Positions 26,320-35,890 of a DNA stretch of 64,000 nt are shown here, piece after piece (within the stretch, counting starts at the first letter, position 1; the number at the start of each line of letters is the position of its first letter). Source of the DNA: BRH-c54 sp036567945. Its GTDB lineage: Bacteria; Bacteroidota; Bacteroidia; Flavobacteriales_E; Vicingaceae. Under the pieces are notes generated by a model. The model was not told the origin of the DNA and did not search any database. It saw only the letters and a list, made by a program, of their open reading frames with translations. Made by a program: the position numbers and the translations under genes. The stretch spans positions 1-64,000 of the forward strand of contig DATCTM010000055.1 in NCBI GenBank assembly GCA_036567945.1, written 5' to 3'.

Positions 26320-27237
26320 TTAACGTTTTTTTGAGGATAAGTTGAAGTAATAATTAAGTAGTAAAATTTTATATAAATCGAAATATTTTATGGTAGGGTT
26401 TGTGTTGTTTTTCAGGTGCTTATATATTTTTTGATAAAAAAGTTGATACAACAAATTAAACAACCAATTTAAACGGTAAGCTTTAATTATTAAGAAGTAA
26501 GAGAGCAATTTAACATCCTGATAGAACTTTTTTTCCGGTTTTTTAGTCTGTATTATCTGAATAAGATTTTTTATACCTTCTTCAGTTTTTTGTAAAAAAA
26601 CAGCTGCACTTTCTAAACCAACATGTATAAGCGGATTGTTAATGTGATGAATAATAATGTTTTGTTGAGACAATTCGTAACCAAATAAGGTATCTTCATG
26701 TCCATATTTTATTAAGCTTTCATCAAATTTAATGGTGTTAAAAATTTTCTTTGGGATTAAAAAATTATTGGTGGTAAAAGCTGCATTTGGTTGTTGTTGT
26801 CTTTTTTCAGCAGATTTTTCTTCTCGTTCTTTACCGTATTTCCATCTAAGCATTAATGAGCTGTCTTTTGGAGCTTCTTTTTTATAAATGGTTCCACCAC
26901 AAACAACTTTATTTTCTTGGCATTGAGTAAGGTAATTTTCAAAATAGGAGGGAGATGCAATTTCTGCATCACAATCTTGAAAAAGTAAAAAATCATATTG
27001 CGCTTTTTCGGCTAACAGATTTCTAATTTTAGCTCTACCTACATTTTGTTCTAATTGTATATAATTAATTTCCGGTTTCGTTTGCCATTGCCGATTAATT
27101 TTCCTGAAATTGTCGGAAGAAGCATCATCCATTAAAATTATTTCAAAATTTATTCCCGAAGCTTTCCCTTGTTGGTAAAGTGTTTCAACAAAGTGGGTTA
27201 CATCATAATTATATATTGGAATAAGCACCGAAATCAT
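26320..27237 (-). CDS. family 2 glycosyltransferase
   Basis: 305 residues. GT-A fold signs: ISVLIPIYNYD at the start, ILMDDASSDN, and FLLFQDCDAEI as the DxD-like metal site; YGHEDTLFGYE matches the acceptor-side ED motif of GT2 enzymes. The C-terminal part is basic and hydrophobic, suggesting membrane association. It sits upstream of parC on the same strand with a 93-nt gap and an apparent parC promoter, so it is probably independent. Substrate unknown. Confidence 0.88.
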   Translation of the reverse strand: MISVLIPIYNYDVTHFVETLYQQGKASGINFEIILMDDASSDNFRKINRQWQTKPEINYIQLEQNVGRAKIRNLLAEKAQYDFLLFQDCDAEIASPSYFENYLTQCQENKVVCGGTIYKKEAPKDSSLMLRWKYGKEREEKSAEKRQQQPNAAFTTNNFLIPKKIFNTIKFDESLIKYGHEDTLFGYELSQQNIIIHHINNPLIHVGLESAAVFLQKTEEGIKNLIQIIQTKKPEKKFYQDVKLLSYFLIIKAYRLNWLFNLLYQLFYQKIYKHLKNNTNPTIKYFDLYKILLLNYYFNLSSKKR

Positions 27238-27362
27238 ATCAACGATTTGAAAACGTAAACTTACTACATTAATTCTTAATTTAAAGAGTGGATTTTAAAC
27301 AACTTCATTATATGGTGAAGAATGTTTAGTTTAAAACTAATGAAAACATTTAAAAAAGTGTT

Positions 27363-27394
27363 TTTGTCATTCAATTAATATTTTACTACTTTTG
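27363..27394 (+). promoter_or_regulatory. promoter of the Na+/alanine symporter gene
   Basis: TTTG (27363-27366), 20 nt, TACTTTTG (27387-27394). Both elements match the Bacteroidota consensus. The start would be near 27401, giving a leader of about 22 nt before ATG 27423. Confidence 0.75.
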
Positions 27395-27422
27395 GACGAA
27401 TTCAAAAATTAATAACTCAATT

Positions 27423-29033
27423 ATGCTAAAAATTAAGACATTACTGCTAACTGTTCTTTCGGGGTTTATGCCAATTTTTTCTTTTGCTCAAAATCAAGGG
27501 GAAGAAATGAGTATTGATCAAAAAATAGATTCATTTTTTAGACCTATAGCAGATGCGGTAGGAACAGTGATCTTTTATCCTATAACTTTTGGAGGATATT
27601 CAGTTCCTATAGTTCTAATTGTTTTAATTGGAGGAGCGTTGTATTTTACGTTGTATTTTAGGTTTGCCAATTTTACATTATTAAAAACAGCTATTAAAAT
27701 TGTTAAAGGAGATTATGATGGAATTGATAAACATACAGCAGATTTAGCAGAAGGAGATCCAACACCGGGAGGAAATGTATTTGAAACAGTTCAACATGAA
27801 AGAAGTGAAGGGGAAGGGGAGGTTTCTCACTTTCAAGCATTAACAGCAGCATTGTCTGCAACAGTTGGGTTAGGAAATATTGCAGGAGTTGCAGTTGCTG
27901 TAGCGTTGGGAGGACCTGGAGCTACATTATGGATGATTATTGCCGGTTTTTTAGGTATGGCATCAAAATTTACAGAATGTACACTTGGTGTAAAATACAG
28001 AGAAGTTACTCCTGAAGGAACGGTGCATGGTGGGCCAATGTATTACTTATCAAAAGGATTAAAAGAAAAAGGATTAGGAGTAATAGGAAAAATATTAGCT
28101 GTATTTTTTGCAATAATGTGTGTGGGTGGTTCTTTTGGAGGTGGAAATATGTTTCAAGCCAATCAGGCAGCTGCACAGATTATACAACGTTTAGGGATTG
28201 AAAGTGGTTTTGCAGGTTTTGGATTAGGTATTATAATGGCAATTATTGTTGGAGTAGTAATTATTGGTGGAATTAAAAGAATTGGTTCGGTTACGGAAAA
28301 AGTTGTTCCTTTTATGGCAGCTATTTATGTTGGTGCGGCATTAATAATTTTAGGAATGAACTTCTCCTTAATTCCAACAGCTTTTGGGATGATATTCGAT
28401 GGAGCTTTTTCTCCTGATGCTGCTTTAGGTGGTGTTGTAGGTGTTTTAATTGTTGGTTTTCAGAGAGCAGCATTTTCAAATGAAGCGGGAGTAGGTTCTG
28501 CTGCAATTGCTCACTCGGCTGTTAGAACAAAATTTCCAGCAAGTGAAGGTGTGGTAGCTTTATTAGAACCTTTTATTGACACAGTTGTAATTTGTACGAT
28601 GACTTCTCTAGTTATCATCATTACTAATATTGAAGGAGGCTTTTTTGAATACGGACAAGGAAATGTGGAAGGTGTTAACTTAACAGCTTCGGCTTTTGAT
28701 ACTGTAATTCCGGGATTCTCTTGGGTATTGACCATTGCAGTTGTATTATTTGCTGTTTCAACCATGTTATCATGGAGTTATTATGGTTTACAAGCTTGGA
28801 AATTCCTATTTGGTAAAGGAAAAGCAATGGATATAACTTATAAATTATTATTTGTTTTCTTTGTAATTGTAGGTGCGTCAATAGGTTTAGGCGCAGTAAT
28901 AGATTTTTCTGATGCTATGATTTTTGCTATGGTTTTCCCTAATATTATTGGATTAGTTCTATTATCATCTAAGGTTAGTGATGAATTAAAAAAATACAAA
29001 AAAGGTATTAAATCTTTTGTTAATTCTAAATAG
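27423..29033 (+). CDS. sodium:alanine symporter (AGCS family)
   Basis: 536-residue multi-pass inner-membrane transporter that takes up alanine or glycine with sodium. Typical segments are ALTAALSATVGLGNIAGVAVA, GGPGATLWMIIAGFLGMASKFTE and GFQRAAFSNEAGVGSAAIAHSA. An extra N-terminal hydrophobic segment ending FSFAQNQ resembles a cleavable signal, which some Bacteroidota members have. The next gene starts directly at the stop (TAG then ATG), so the two are co-transcribed. Confidence 0.94.
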   Translation: MLKIKTLLLTVLSGFMPIFSFAQNQGEEMSIDQKIDSFFRPIADAVGTVIFYPITFGGYSVPIVLIVLIGGALYFTLYFRFANFTLLKTAIKIVKGDYDGIDKHTADLAEGDPTPGGNVFETVQHERSEGEGEVSHFQALTAALSATVGLGNIAGVAVAVALGGPGATLWMIIAGFLGMASKFTECTLGVKYREVTPEGTVHGGPMYYLSKGLKEKGLGVIGKILAVFFAIMCVGGSFGGGNMFQANQAAAQIIQRLGIESGFAGFGLGIIMAIIVGVVIIGGIKRIGSVTEKVVPFMAAIYVGAALIILGMNFSLIPTAFGMIFDGAFSPDAALGGVVGVLIVGFQRAAFSNEAGVGSAAIAHSAVRTKFPASEGVVALLEPFIDTVVICTMTSLVIIITNIEGGFFEYGQGNVEGVNLTASAFDTVIPGFSWVLTIAVVLFAVSTMLSWSYYGLQAWKFLFGKGKAMDITYKLLFVFFVIVGASIGLGAVIDFSDAMIFAMVFPNIIGLVLLSSKVSDELKKYKKGIKSFVNSK

Positions 29034-29948
29034 ATGAGCATAAAAGAATACTTTTCTTTCACCAAAAGTGAAAAAAGAGGAGTAATTGTTTTACTCATTA
29101 TTCTTTTATTAATACTATTTTCTTTTCCTTTTGTTGATTATCTAAAACAACAAAACACACCTGATTTTACGGAGTATGAAGATGCAATTTTAGCTTTTGA
29201 AAAAGAGTTGAATGAGCAGGAAAACGAGCAAAAGCAAACTTACCAACAAAAAAATAAACAAGCATTATCCATCACTCTGTTTGATTTTGATCCTAATACC
29301 ATTTCTGATGAAGAATGGAAGCAATTAGGATTTAGAGATTGGCAAATAAAAATTATTAATAATTATAAAGCTAAAGGCGGAAATTGGAAAATCAAAGCTG
29401 ATATAAAAAAGATTTACGGCATTAGTGATAAACATTATGAGTTGCTTTTCCCTCATATTTTATTACCAGAAACCATTGAGAAAACCAATTATCAAAACGA
29501 TAAGTCAGTAAAAAAATCTGTTGAAAATAAGTTTGAGAAAAAGGATTATTCGCAGAAAATTGACATTAACACAGCCGATAGTGCCATGCTTACGAATATA
29601 AAAGGTATTGGACCTGCTTATTCAAGTAGAATAATTAAGTATAGAGATTTGCTTGGAGGTTTTATTGCTAAAGAACAATTGAAAGAAGTTTGGGGGCTTT
29701 CAGAAGAAACTTATCAAATCGCTTTACCACAAATTGTGGTTTCTGATAGAGTTCAAAAAATTAATATTAATAAAGCTACTGCTGATGTGTTAAAACAACA
29801 TCCGTACATCAATTGGAAAATTGCCAATGCTATTGAAAAATATAGAAAAGCCAATGGTAGTTATAAATCTGTGGCAGATTTAAACAAACTTCATTTGTTG
29901 GACAAAGCTACTATTGAAAAAATCAGTCCTTATTTAGGAGTGGAGTAA
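29034..29948 (+). CDS. membrane-anchored helix-hairpin-helix protein (ComEA-like repeats)
   Basis: 304 residues: a short cytoplasmic start (IKEYFSFTKSEKRG), a transmembrane helix at about 16-36, a Q/E-rich linker, then helix-hairpin-helix repeats, the clearest being INTADSAMLTNIKGIGPAYS and ININKATADVLKQHPYINWK. HhH units bind DNA without sequence preference, and in ComEA they capture DNA for uptake. Four weak to strong repeats appear from about residue 85 to the end. A role in DNA uptake is inference. It abuts the symporter gene. Confidence 0.82.
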   Translation: MSIKEYFSFTKSEKRGVIVLLIILLLILFSFPFVDYLKQQNTPDFTEYEDAILAFEKELNEQENEQKQTYQQKNKQALSITLFDFDPNTISDEEWKQLGFRDWQIKIINNYKAKGGNWKIKADIKKIYGISDKHYELLFPHILLPETIEKTNYQNDKSVKKSVENKFEKKDYSQKIDINTADSAMLTNIKGIGPAYSSRIIKYRDLLGGFIAKEQLKEVWGLSEETYQIALPQIVVSDRVQKININKATADVLKQHPYINWKIANAIEKYRKANGSYKSVADLNKLHLLDKATIEKISPYLGVE

Positions 29949-29951
29949 GAT

Positions 29952-30485
29952 TTATTCTTCTTCGCAAGTATAGATTTTCTCTACATTTTTAAAAACTATT
30001 GTTTTTAATGTATAAGGCATCTCAATTATTTCGTAAGGGAAAGTAATTACAGAAGTGGTCATACAATTATTATCAGGAATGTTTTCCTCTACAATAACCA
30101 TTACATTGTTATCGTGCTCTGTTATTGAAGCCACTTTTATAGAAAAGCCACCATTGTTCTGCTCTCCCATTGTAGTCAATAATACCATTCTGTTTTCAAA
30201 ATTTACAACAGGAACAGTAGGTTTTTTCATGTAGTTAGAATAAGCTTCGTTCCAAACTTCTTCAAATTTTTCTTGAGAAGTTATCACTACATTTTGTTTG
30301 CCCATAAAGCCACCATTATTGCCTTCGCTAAGCGTGCTATAAATAACTTCTTTAAAAGTTGGGCTAACGTTAGTTTTAGTCGTTTCTGTAGTGTTGGTTT
30401 TGTTAGTCACTTCTGTAGTTGTTTCTTTAGTTGATTTGCAGGCAGCAAAAACTATCAGTATTGATATGGGGATAAATATTTTCAT
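29952..30485 (-). CDS. PrcB_C-like lipoprotein
   Basis: 177 residues. Lipobox FAAC with Cys16, a Thr/Lys/Glu-rich linker (to about 45), then a domain matching the PrcB C-terminal pattern: FEEVWNEAY, NRMVLLTTMGEQNNGGFSI and later TFPYEIIEMP. PrcB stabilises a dentilisin protease complex in Treponema; in Bacteroidota the partner is unknown. It converges on the HhH gene with a 3-nt gap and lies 5 nt downstream of pdxJ. Confidence 0.8.
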   Translation of the reverse strand: MKIFIPISILIVFAACKSTKETTTEVTNKTNTTETTKTNVSPTFKEVIYSTLSEGNNGGFMGKQNVVITSQEKFEEVWNEAYSNYMKKPTVPVVNFENRMVLLTTMGEQNNGGFSIKVASITEHDNNVMVIVEENIPDNNCMTTSVITFPYEIIEMPYTLKTIVFKNVEKIYTCEEE

Positions 30486-30490
30486 AAGTT

Positions 30491-31204
30491 TTATTTTAAA
30501 CAGTTTAAATATTTTTTTATAGTTAATTCCATGCCAAAATACAGGGCATCACAAATTAATGCATGTCCGATAGATACTTCTTTTAAATAAGGAATCTTAC
30601 TTTTAAAATAAGTTAAGTTATCCAAATTCAAATCGTGTCCGGCATTTATTTCTAATCCTAACGAATGAGCTAGGTTAGCCGCTTCAACATAAGGAGCAAT
30701 GGCTTTTTCTTTGTCAGTAGAAAAATCTTCTGCATACGGACCGGTATAAAATTCTATTCTATCAGTTCCGGTATCAACGGCATTTTTTATGTTTTCTAAA
30801 TTGGTATCTACAAAAATAGAAGTTCTAATGTTTTGTTGCTTAAAGGTGTTTATCACTTCCTTTAAAAAATCTTTTTGTTTTACGGTGTCCCAACCTGCAT
30901 TAGAAGTTAGTACTCCAGGAGGGTCTGGAACCAAAGTAACTTGAGTGGGTTTAACATCTAATACTAACTCAATAAATTTAGTGTTTGGAAAACCTTCAAT
31001 ATTAAACTCTGTGGTTACTACCGGACTTAAATCATAAACATCCTTGTATTTAATATGTCTTTCGTCTGGTCTTGGGTGGACAGTAATTCCTTCAGCACCA
31101 AATTTTTCACAATCTTTAGCCATCTGAACTAAATTGGGTAAATTTCCTCCACGAGCATTTCTAATGGTTGCAATTTTATTAATATTAACACTTAACTTTG
31201 TCAT
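30491..31204 (-). CDS. pdxJ: pyridoxine 5'-phosphate synthase
   Basis: TIM-barrel enzyme that condenses 1-deoxyxylulose 5-phosphate and 3-amino-2-oxopropyl phosphate to pyridoxine 5'-phosphate in vitamin B6 synthesis. 237 residues; conserved stretches LSVNINKIATIRNARGG, GITVHPRPDERHI, VTLVPDPPG and INAGHDLNLDNL. The product cofactor is used by several neighbours in the window (the aminotransferase, GlyA, the palmitoyltransferase), although they are not an operon. Confidence 0.96.
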   Translation of the reverse strand: MTKLSVNINKIATIRNARGGNLPNLVQMAKDCEKFGAEGITVHPRPDERHIKYKDVYDLSPVVTTEFNIEGFPNTKFIELVLDVKPTQVTLVPDPPGVLTSNAGWDTVKQKDFLKEVINTFKQQNIRTSIFVDTNLENIKNAVDTGTDRIEFYTGPYAEDFSTDKEKAIAPYVEAANLAHSLGLEINAGHDLNLDNLTYFKSKIPYLKEVSIGHALICDALYFGMELTIKKYLNCLK

Positions 31205-31290
31205 TGTAATATTTTAGTATTTTTACAAAATTGCCTCTTGGTTGATATCAAAGCAAATAATAAAGACAAAAGTATAAACAATTTTTGATT

Positions 31291-31953
31291 ATGATAGCTT
31301 CTCAATTAATTACTTATGAGATACCACCATTAAAACTATCCGATAAAGGTAGTAGAGCGTTAGATTGGATGGAAGAATTTAAAGTAACCGATCTTCCTGT
31401 GGTTAATAATGGCGAATATTTGGGTATGATAGAAGAAACGCAATTATTAGATAGAAGCAATATTGACGATTTAATTAGCTCTTACAACCTTATGTTTAAG
31501 AAGCCTTATGTTCACGAAAACCAGCATGTTTTTGAGATTATTTCATTAATAGTTCAAAATGAAGTGGATTTATTACCGGTTTTAGGTGCTAATGATAAGT
31601 TTTTGGGGATTATCACTATTAATAGTATTTTAAAATTCTTTTCAGAAACAGTTTCTATTGCCAATCAAGGGAGTATTATTACTATTCAATTAAACATAAA
31701 TGATTATTCATTAGCAGAAATTGCCAAAATTGTTGAATCTGATAATGCTAAAATATTGGCTTCATTTATTACTTCACACCCTGATTCTACTAAGCTGGAA
31801 GTAACCTTAAAAATAAATAAAAACGAAATTACCAGAATTTTAGCCACTTTCGAAAGGTTTAACTATACTATTACCGCTTCATATAACGAAACTGATTATC
31901 AGAAAGATTTACAAAACAGATATGATGAATTCATGAGGTTTTTAAACCCTTAA
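31291..31953 (+). CDS. CBS-pair protein with ACT-like C-terminal domain
   Basis: 220 residues. Two CBS motifs (about 1-120; VTDLPVVNNGEYLGMIEE and VDLLPVLGANDKFLGIIT) are followed by an ACT-like domain (about 130-205). Such proteins sense adenine nucleotides or other small ligands. In many flavobacteria a gene of this type follows pdxJ and precedes NAD kinase and uppS/bamA; here it is divergent from pdxJ and runs straight into a BamA-like gene. I use the ATG at 31291 rather than a TTG two codons earlier. Confidence 0.85.
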   Translation: MIASQLITYEIPPLKLSDKGSRALDWMEEFKVTDLPVVNNGEYLGMIEETQLLDRSNIDDLISSYNLMFKKPYVHENQHVFEIISLIVQNEVDLLPVLGANDKFLGIITINSILKFFSETVSIANQGSIITIQLNINDYSLAEIAKIVESDNAKILASFITSHPDSTKLEVTLKINKNEITRILATFERFNYTITASYNETDYQKDLQNRYDEFMRFLNP

Positions 31954-31957
31954 TTAA

Positions 31958-33379
31958 ATGCTTTTTCGCTCCACTTATTTTTATCCAATAGTATGGATGT
32001 TGTTCTTATTGATTGTTTTTAACCCGACAAAAGCAAGTGCAGAAGGTATTAATATGGATACGGCTGTTGTAGTGGTAGAATATAAAATCATAGGTAATAA
32101 AACCACTAGAAATCATATTATTGAAAGAGAGTTTCCTTTTAGTATAAACGATACTATTTCTAAAAATAAGCTTAATTACATTACGGAAAGAACGCAAAGT
32201 AATTTAATGAACACCTTGCTTTTTAATTTTGTAAATGTTGATGTAGTATATTTTACTGATGAAATTATTTCTATTTATGTTACTGTGGAAGAACGTTGGT
32301 ATTGGTGGCCATTACCAATTTTTGAAGTGCAAGAAACGAACTTTAATACCTGGTGGGAAACTAAAAATTTTGATAGGGTAAACTATGGCCTTTACCTAGC
32401 CAAAGAAAATTTTAGAGGAAGGAAAGAGCGTTTGGTGTTTAAAGCTCAAGGTGGTTATACCGAAAAAGCGGAGTTTCGTTATCATGTTCCTTATCTTAAT
32501 AAAAAACAAACACAAGGCTTTATGGTGGGGTTTAATTACAACAGAAACCATGAGGTAATGTATGGAACCACTGATAACAAAAGAGATTTTATAAAAATGG
32601 ATGAGCTTTATTTGCAAGAACAATTTGTTTCCAGAATAAATTACGAGTATCGCCCCAAGTTATATAACTTACATTCTTTTGAAATAAGACATCATTATTT
32701 CAGTATTGCTGATACTGTTTTTGCTCTTTCGGATGAATTTTTAGAGAAAAAAGACAACAATACCAGTTTGTTTAGCTTTTTATACTCTTTTAAAAGAGAT
32801 AAACGAAACTTTAAAAGTTATCCTACAAAAGGGTATTTCGCTGAATTTAATGTAATTAAAAATGGATTTGGAATTTCCGACCATGAAATAGACGCTTTGT
32901 ATGGATTGTTTTCTCTACGTAAATATTGGAAAATGGGTAGCAGAACTTATTTTGCTGTATATACCAAAGGCAAATATTCGTTAGAACGTCCGCCATTTTA
33001 TTTGTTGGGTGGATTGGGTTATAACAATAATTTAGTAAGAGGGTATGAGTTTTATGTAATTCACGGGGAGCATTACGGATTAGCCAAAACACAGTTTAGG
33101 TATGCTTTAGTAGATAATAAAATTACGTATCTACCTTTTTTGTTTTCTGAGAAATTTAAGAAAGTACCCCTTTCTGTTTATTCAGGGTTGTTTTTCGATA
33201 CAGGTTATGTGTATGACCGAGAGTTGAGTAAAACAAATCCGTTGAATAATACTCATCTATATAGTGCAGGAGTAGCGTTAGATTTTGTTACCTATTATGA
33301 TGTCGTTTTTAGAGTAGAGTACAGTATAAATCACCTGAATGAACATGGTTTATTTCTTCACTTTGTAGCTCCTTTGTAG
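31958..33379 (+). CDS. BamA/TamA-like outer-membrane protein with one POTRA domain
   Basis: 473 residues: signal peptide (about 1-29), one POTRA-like domain (about 35-115, VEYKIIGNKTTRNHIIEREF, then LLFNFVNVDVVYF), and an Omp85-type beta barrel from about 130 (GYFAEFNVIKNGFG; barrel end FRVEYSINHLNEHGLFLHF). It is much shorter than BamA, so it belongs to the small Omp85 group of unclear cargo. It follows the CBS gene after 4 nt and overlaps the 3' end of lgt by 22 nt. Confidence 0.85.
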   Translation: MLFRSTYFYPIVWMLFLLIVFNPTKASAEGINMDTAVVVVEYKIIGNKTTRNHIIEREFPFSINDTISKNKLNYITERTQSNLMNTLLFNFVNVDVVYFTDEIISIYVTVEERWYWWPLPIFEVQETNFNTWWETKNFDRVNYGLYLAKENFRGRKERLVFKAQGGYTEKAEFRYHVPYLNKKQTQGFMVGFNYNRNHEVMYGTTDNKRDFIKMDELYLQEQFVSRINYEYRPKLYNLHSFEIRHHYFSIADTVFALSDEFLEKKDNNTSLFSFLYSFKRDKRNFKSYPTKGYFAEFNVIKNGFGISDHEIDALYGLFSLRKYWKMGSRTYFAVYTKGKYSLERPPFYLLGGLGYNNNLVRGYEFYVIHGEHYGLAKTQFRYALVDNKITYLPFLFSEKFKKVPLSVYSGLFFDTGYVYDRELSKTNPLNNTHLYSAGVALDFVTYYDVVFRVEYSINHLNEHGLFLHFVAPL

Positions 33380-34515
33380 GATTTCTTAGCATACCAAACC
33401 CCACCAATTCCAACGATAATAAGCAATACGGCAATAATTTCTGCTTGTGTAGCTTTCATTCCAAAAATATTATAGTCAGGGTTAATTCTTATTTTTTCTA
33501 TTAAAAAACGTTCAATACCATTAAAAATAAGGTAGAAAGAAAACATAACTCCGGGTGTAGTTATTTTTTTTCTGAAAGCCCATAAACCACCAAAAATCAT
33601 GAAAGCCATTACGGTTTCGTAAAATGGAGTAGGCCAAACAGGCGTAGCCAATTCGTAGCAATATTTACCTTCACAACCTGCTATTAAAATTCCTTCGCCA
33701 TTCACATTGTGAGGATAAGTAAAAGACCACATCCAATCAGGTAAAAAGCTTATTGCTTCAGGTATAGACAATTCATTGGTGGTTCCCCAATCGCCATCAC
33801 CCGAAAGCTGACAACCAATTCTGCCAATTCCGTAAGCGAGCATTAACCCCGGAGCACACGCATCTATAACATGTACTAATTTCAACCCTTTTTTATGAGC
33901 ATAATATACTACAGCACCACCACCAATTATTAATCCGCCATAAATACTCAATCCCGAACCTGATAAAATTACTCCAATAGGATCTTCCATTAATCTTTCT
34001 AAATCCTCAACAGCATCAAAGATTTTAGCTCCTAAAATCCCGCCAATGGCAGCAATAAAAGTCATGTTGCCCACATGTTGGTAAGGACGAACAATTTCTG
34101 TTACTTCTTTAGGTTCCGGTAACCTGTTTTTTTCTGCTTCTCTATATTTTAGATAAGCTAATACGGCTGCCAATATAATCCCTGAAAGTAAATTTCCTTC
34201 TAAAGACATTACGTAAGACTGTAGGTCTTCAGCAGCCTGAGCATAATTTAAAATAATTCCTCCTAATTTATAACCGATAACAAAACCGAAAAGTCCGTTG
34301 CTAAGCAATTCATTTACAGATGCTTTTTTGCCTTTAATTACTTTTATCGTATCGGCAGATAATAATCCATCAGCTTCTTTTCTTTTCATTTCCTGTACAA
34401 AAAGTAAATTAGCGGCTATAAAGGCTAAGGCTACCATAAACCCAAACATGGGCAATGGAAACGAAAAAGAAAATCCGAATAAGTAGTTAATTAAATCTGA
34501 TAGGAATGGAAACAT
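33358..34515 (-). CDS. lgt: prolipoprotein diacylglyceryl transferase
   Basis: Multi-pass inner-membrane enzyme that transfers diacylglycerol to the lipobox cysteine of prolipoproteins, such as the several lipoproteins in this window. 385 residues, longer than the usual 260-300 as in other Bacteroidota. The signature appears as YGIGRIGCQLSGDGDWG, with GLSIYGGLIIGG and NGIERFLIEKIR also conserved. Its 3' end overlaps the BamA-like gene. Confidence 0.92.
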   Translation of the reverse strand: MFPFLSDLINYLFGFSFSFPLPMFGFMVALAFIAANLLFVQEMKRKEADGLLSADTIKVIKGKKASVNELLSNGLFGFVIGYKLGGIILNYAQAAEDLQSYVMSLEGNLLSGIILAAVLAYLKYREAEKNRLPEPKEVTEIVRPYQHVGNMTFIAAIGGILGAKIFDAVEDLERLMEDPIGVILSGSGLSIYGGLIIGGGAVVYYAHKKGLKLVHVIDACAPGLMLAYGIGRIGCQLSGDGDWGTTNELSIPEAISFLPDWMWSFTYPHNVNGEGILIAGCEGKYCYELATPVWPTPFYETVMAFMIFGGLWAFRKKITTPGVMFSFYLIFNGIERFLIEKIRINPDYNIFGMKATQAEIIAVLLIIVGIGGVWYAKKSYKGATK

Positions 34516-34554
34516 TTTTTTAGTTTGAAGTTTATAAGTTTAATGGTTTTAATT

Positions 34555-35877
34555 TTAAACCTCTAATTTGTAATTTAAAATTAACTCTCCTTCTGCAACA
34601 TTTTCTGAATCAATAGTGTTTATGTTAATTTGTTGTATGGTGTTTTCTAAGGCAGTCTCGTAAGGAACTTTTACTTTAATGTAATTTTCAGTAAAACCAT
34701 TTAAAAAGCCTTCGTGTTGTTCGGCTTCCAGTAAAACATTAAATGATTTACCTAAAAACTGCTCATAAAAATATCTTTTTTTCTTTTCAGAAAGAATGTG
34801 CAACATTTTACTTCTTTCGCTTCTTACTTCTTTCGGTACCGGATTATCTAGTTTAATCGCAGTTGTATTTTGTCTTTCGGAATAAGTAAATACATGCAAG
34901 TAGGAGATAGGCAATTCATTTAAGAAGTTGTAAGTTTCTAAGAAATCTTCATCAGTTTCATCAGGAAAACCAACAATAACATCTACACCAATACAAGCGT
35001 GAGGCATTTTTTCTTTAATACGATAAACCCTTTCGGAATATAATTCTTTGAGGTATTTTCTACGCATCATTTTTAATATTTTGTTGGAACCGGATTGTAG
35101 CGGAATATGAAAATGAGGCATAAATTTGTCAGATTCACTAACAAAATCAATTATATCATTACTCAGTAAATTGGGTTCTATAGATGATATCCTGTATCTA
35201 TTAATGCCATCAATTTTGTCTAAAGCTTGAACCAATTGGAAAAAATCTTCATTACCTTCTCCTTGACCAAAATCCCCAATGTTTACACCAGTTAGAACTA
35301 CTTCTTTAATGTTAGTTTTAGCAATTTCTTCGGCAACTTTTACTGTTTCGGCTATGGATTGATTTCTACTTTTACCTCTCGCCAATGGAATGGTACAAAA
35401 AGTACAAAAGTAATCGCAACCATCTTGTATTTTAAGGAAAGAACGTGTTCTGTCGCCATGAGAATAAGAAGGAATAAAATCTTTTGCTTCTTTAATTTTT
35501 GAAGCATGTACCTGAGCAATTTCGCTTTTTTCTTGCTGATTAAAATAATCAACAATTTTGAATTTTTCTGCGGCACCAAGCACCATGTTTACACCATGAA
35601 TTTGAGCAATCTCCTCAGGTTTTAATTGAGCATAACAGCCAATTATAGCAACAAATGCATCAGGATTTATTTTTTTGGCTTTTTTTACTAATTGCTTACA
35701 TTTTTTGTCAGCATTTTCGGTAACCGAACAAGTGTTTATTACAAAAACATCAGGTGTGTCGTTAAAATCAACTCTTGCAAAACCTTCTTCTTGAAACATT
35801 CTGGCAATAGAAGAAGTTTCTGAAAAATTCAGTTTACAACCGAGGGTATATAAAGCTACTTTTTTTGTTGGGTTCAT
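34555..35877 (-). CDS. mtaB: tRNA t6A37 methylthiotransferase
   Basis: Radical SAM methylthiotransferase of 440 residues, adding a 2-methylthio group to t6A37 in tRNA. N-terminal UPF0004 domain with conserved cysteines (YTLGCKLNFSE, NTCSVTENADKKC, IIGCYAQL), radical SAM cluster CDYFCTFCTIP, and a C-terminal TRAM domain. It is 13 nt from the aspartate aminotransferase gene upstream. TsaD, encoded 1.8 kb away, makes the t6A substrate. Confidence 0.94.
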   Translation of the reverse strand: MNPTKKVALYTLGCKLNFSETSSIARMFQEEGFARVDFNDTPDVFVINTCSVTENADKKCKQLVKKAKKINPDAFVAIIGCYAQLKPEEIAQIHGVNMVLGAAEKFKIVDYFNQQEKSEIAQVHASKIKEAKDFIPSYSHGDRTRSFLKIQDGCDYFCTFCTIPLARGKSRNQSIAETVKVAEEIAKTNIKEVVLTGVNIGDFGQGEGNEDFFQLVQALDKIDGINRYRISSIEPNLLSNDIIDFVSESDKFMPHFHIPLQSGSNKILKMMRRKYLKELYSERVYRIKEKMPHACIGVDVIVGFPDETDEDFLETYNFLNELPISYLHVFTYSERQNTTAIKLDNPVPKEVRSERSKMLHILSEKKKRYFYEQFLGKSFNVLLEAEQHEGFLNGFTENYIKVKVPYETALENTIQQININTIDSENVAEGELILNYKLEV

Positions 35878-35890
35878 TCGTAAATTACAA

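Noticed and set aside
33358..33379. Possible annotation error from the overlap of the BamA-like and lgt 3' ends
   Set aside because: Both C-termini look natural for their families, so a 22-nt convergent overlap is accepted.
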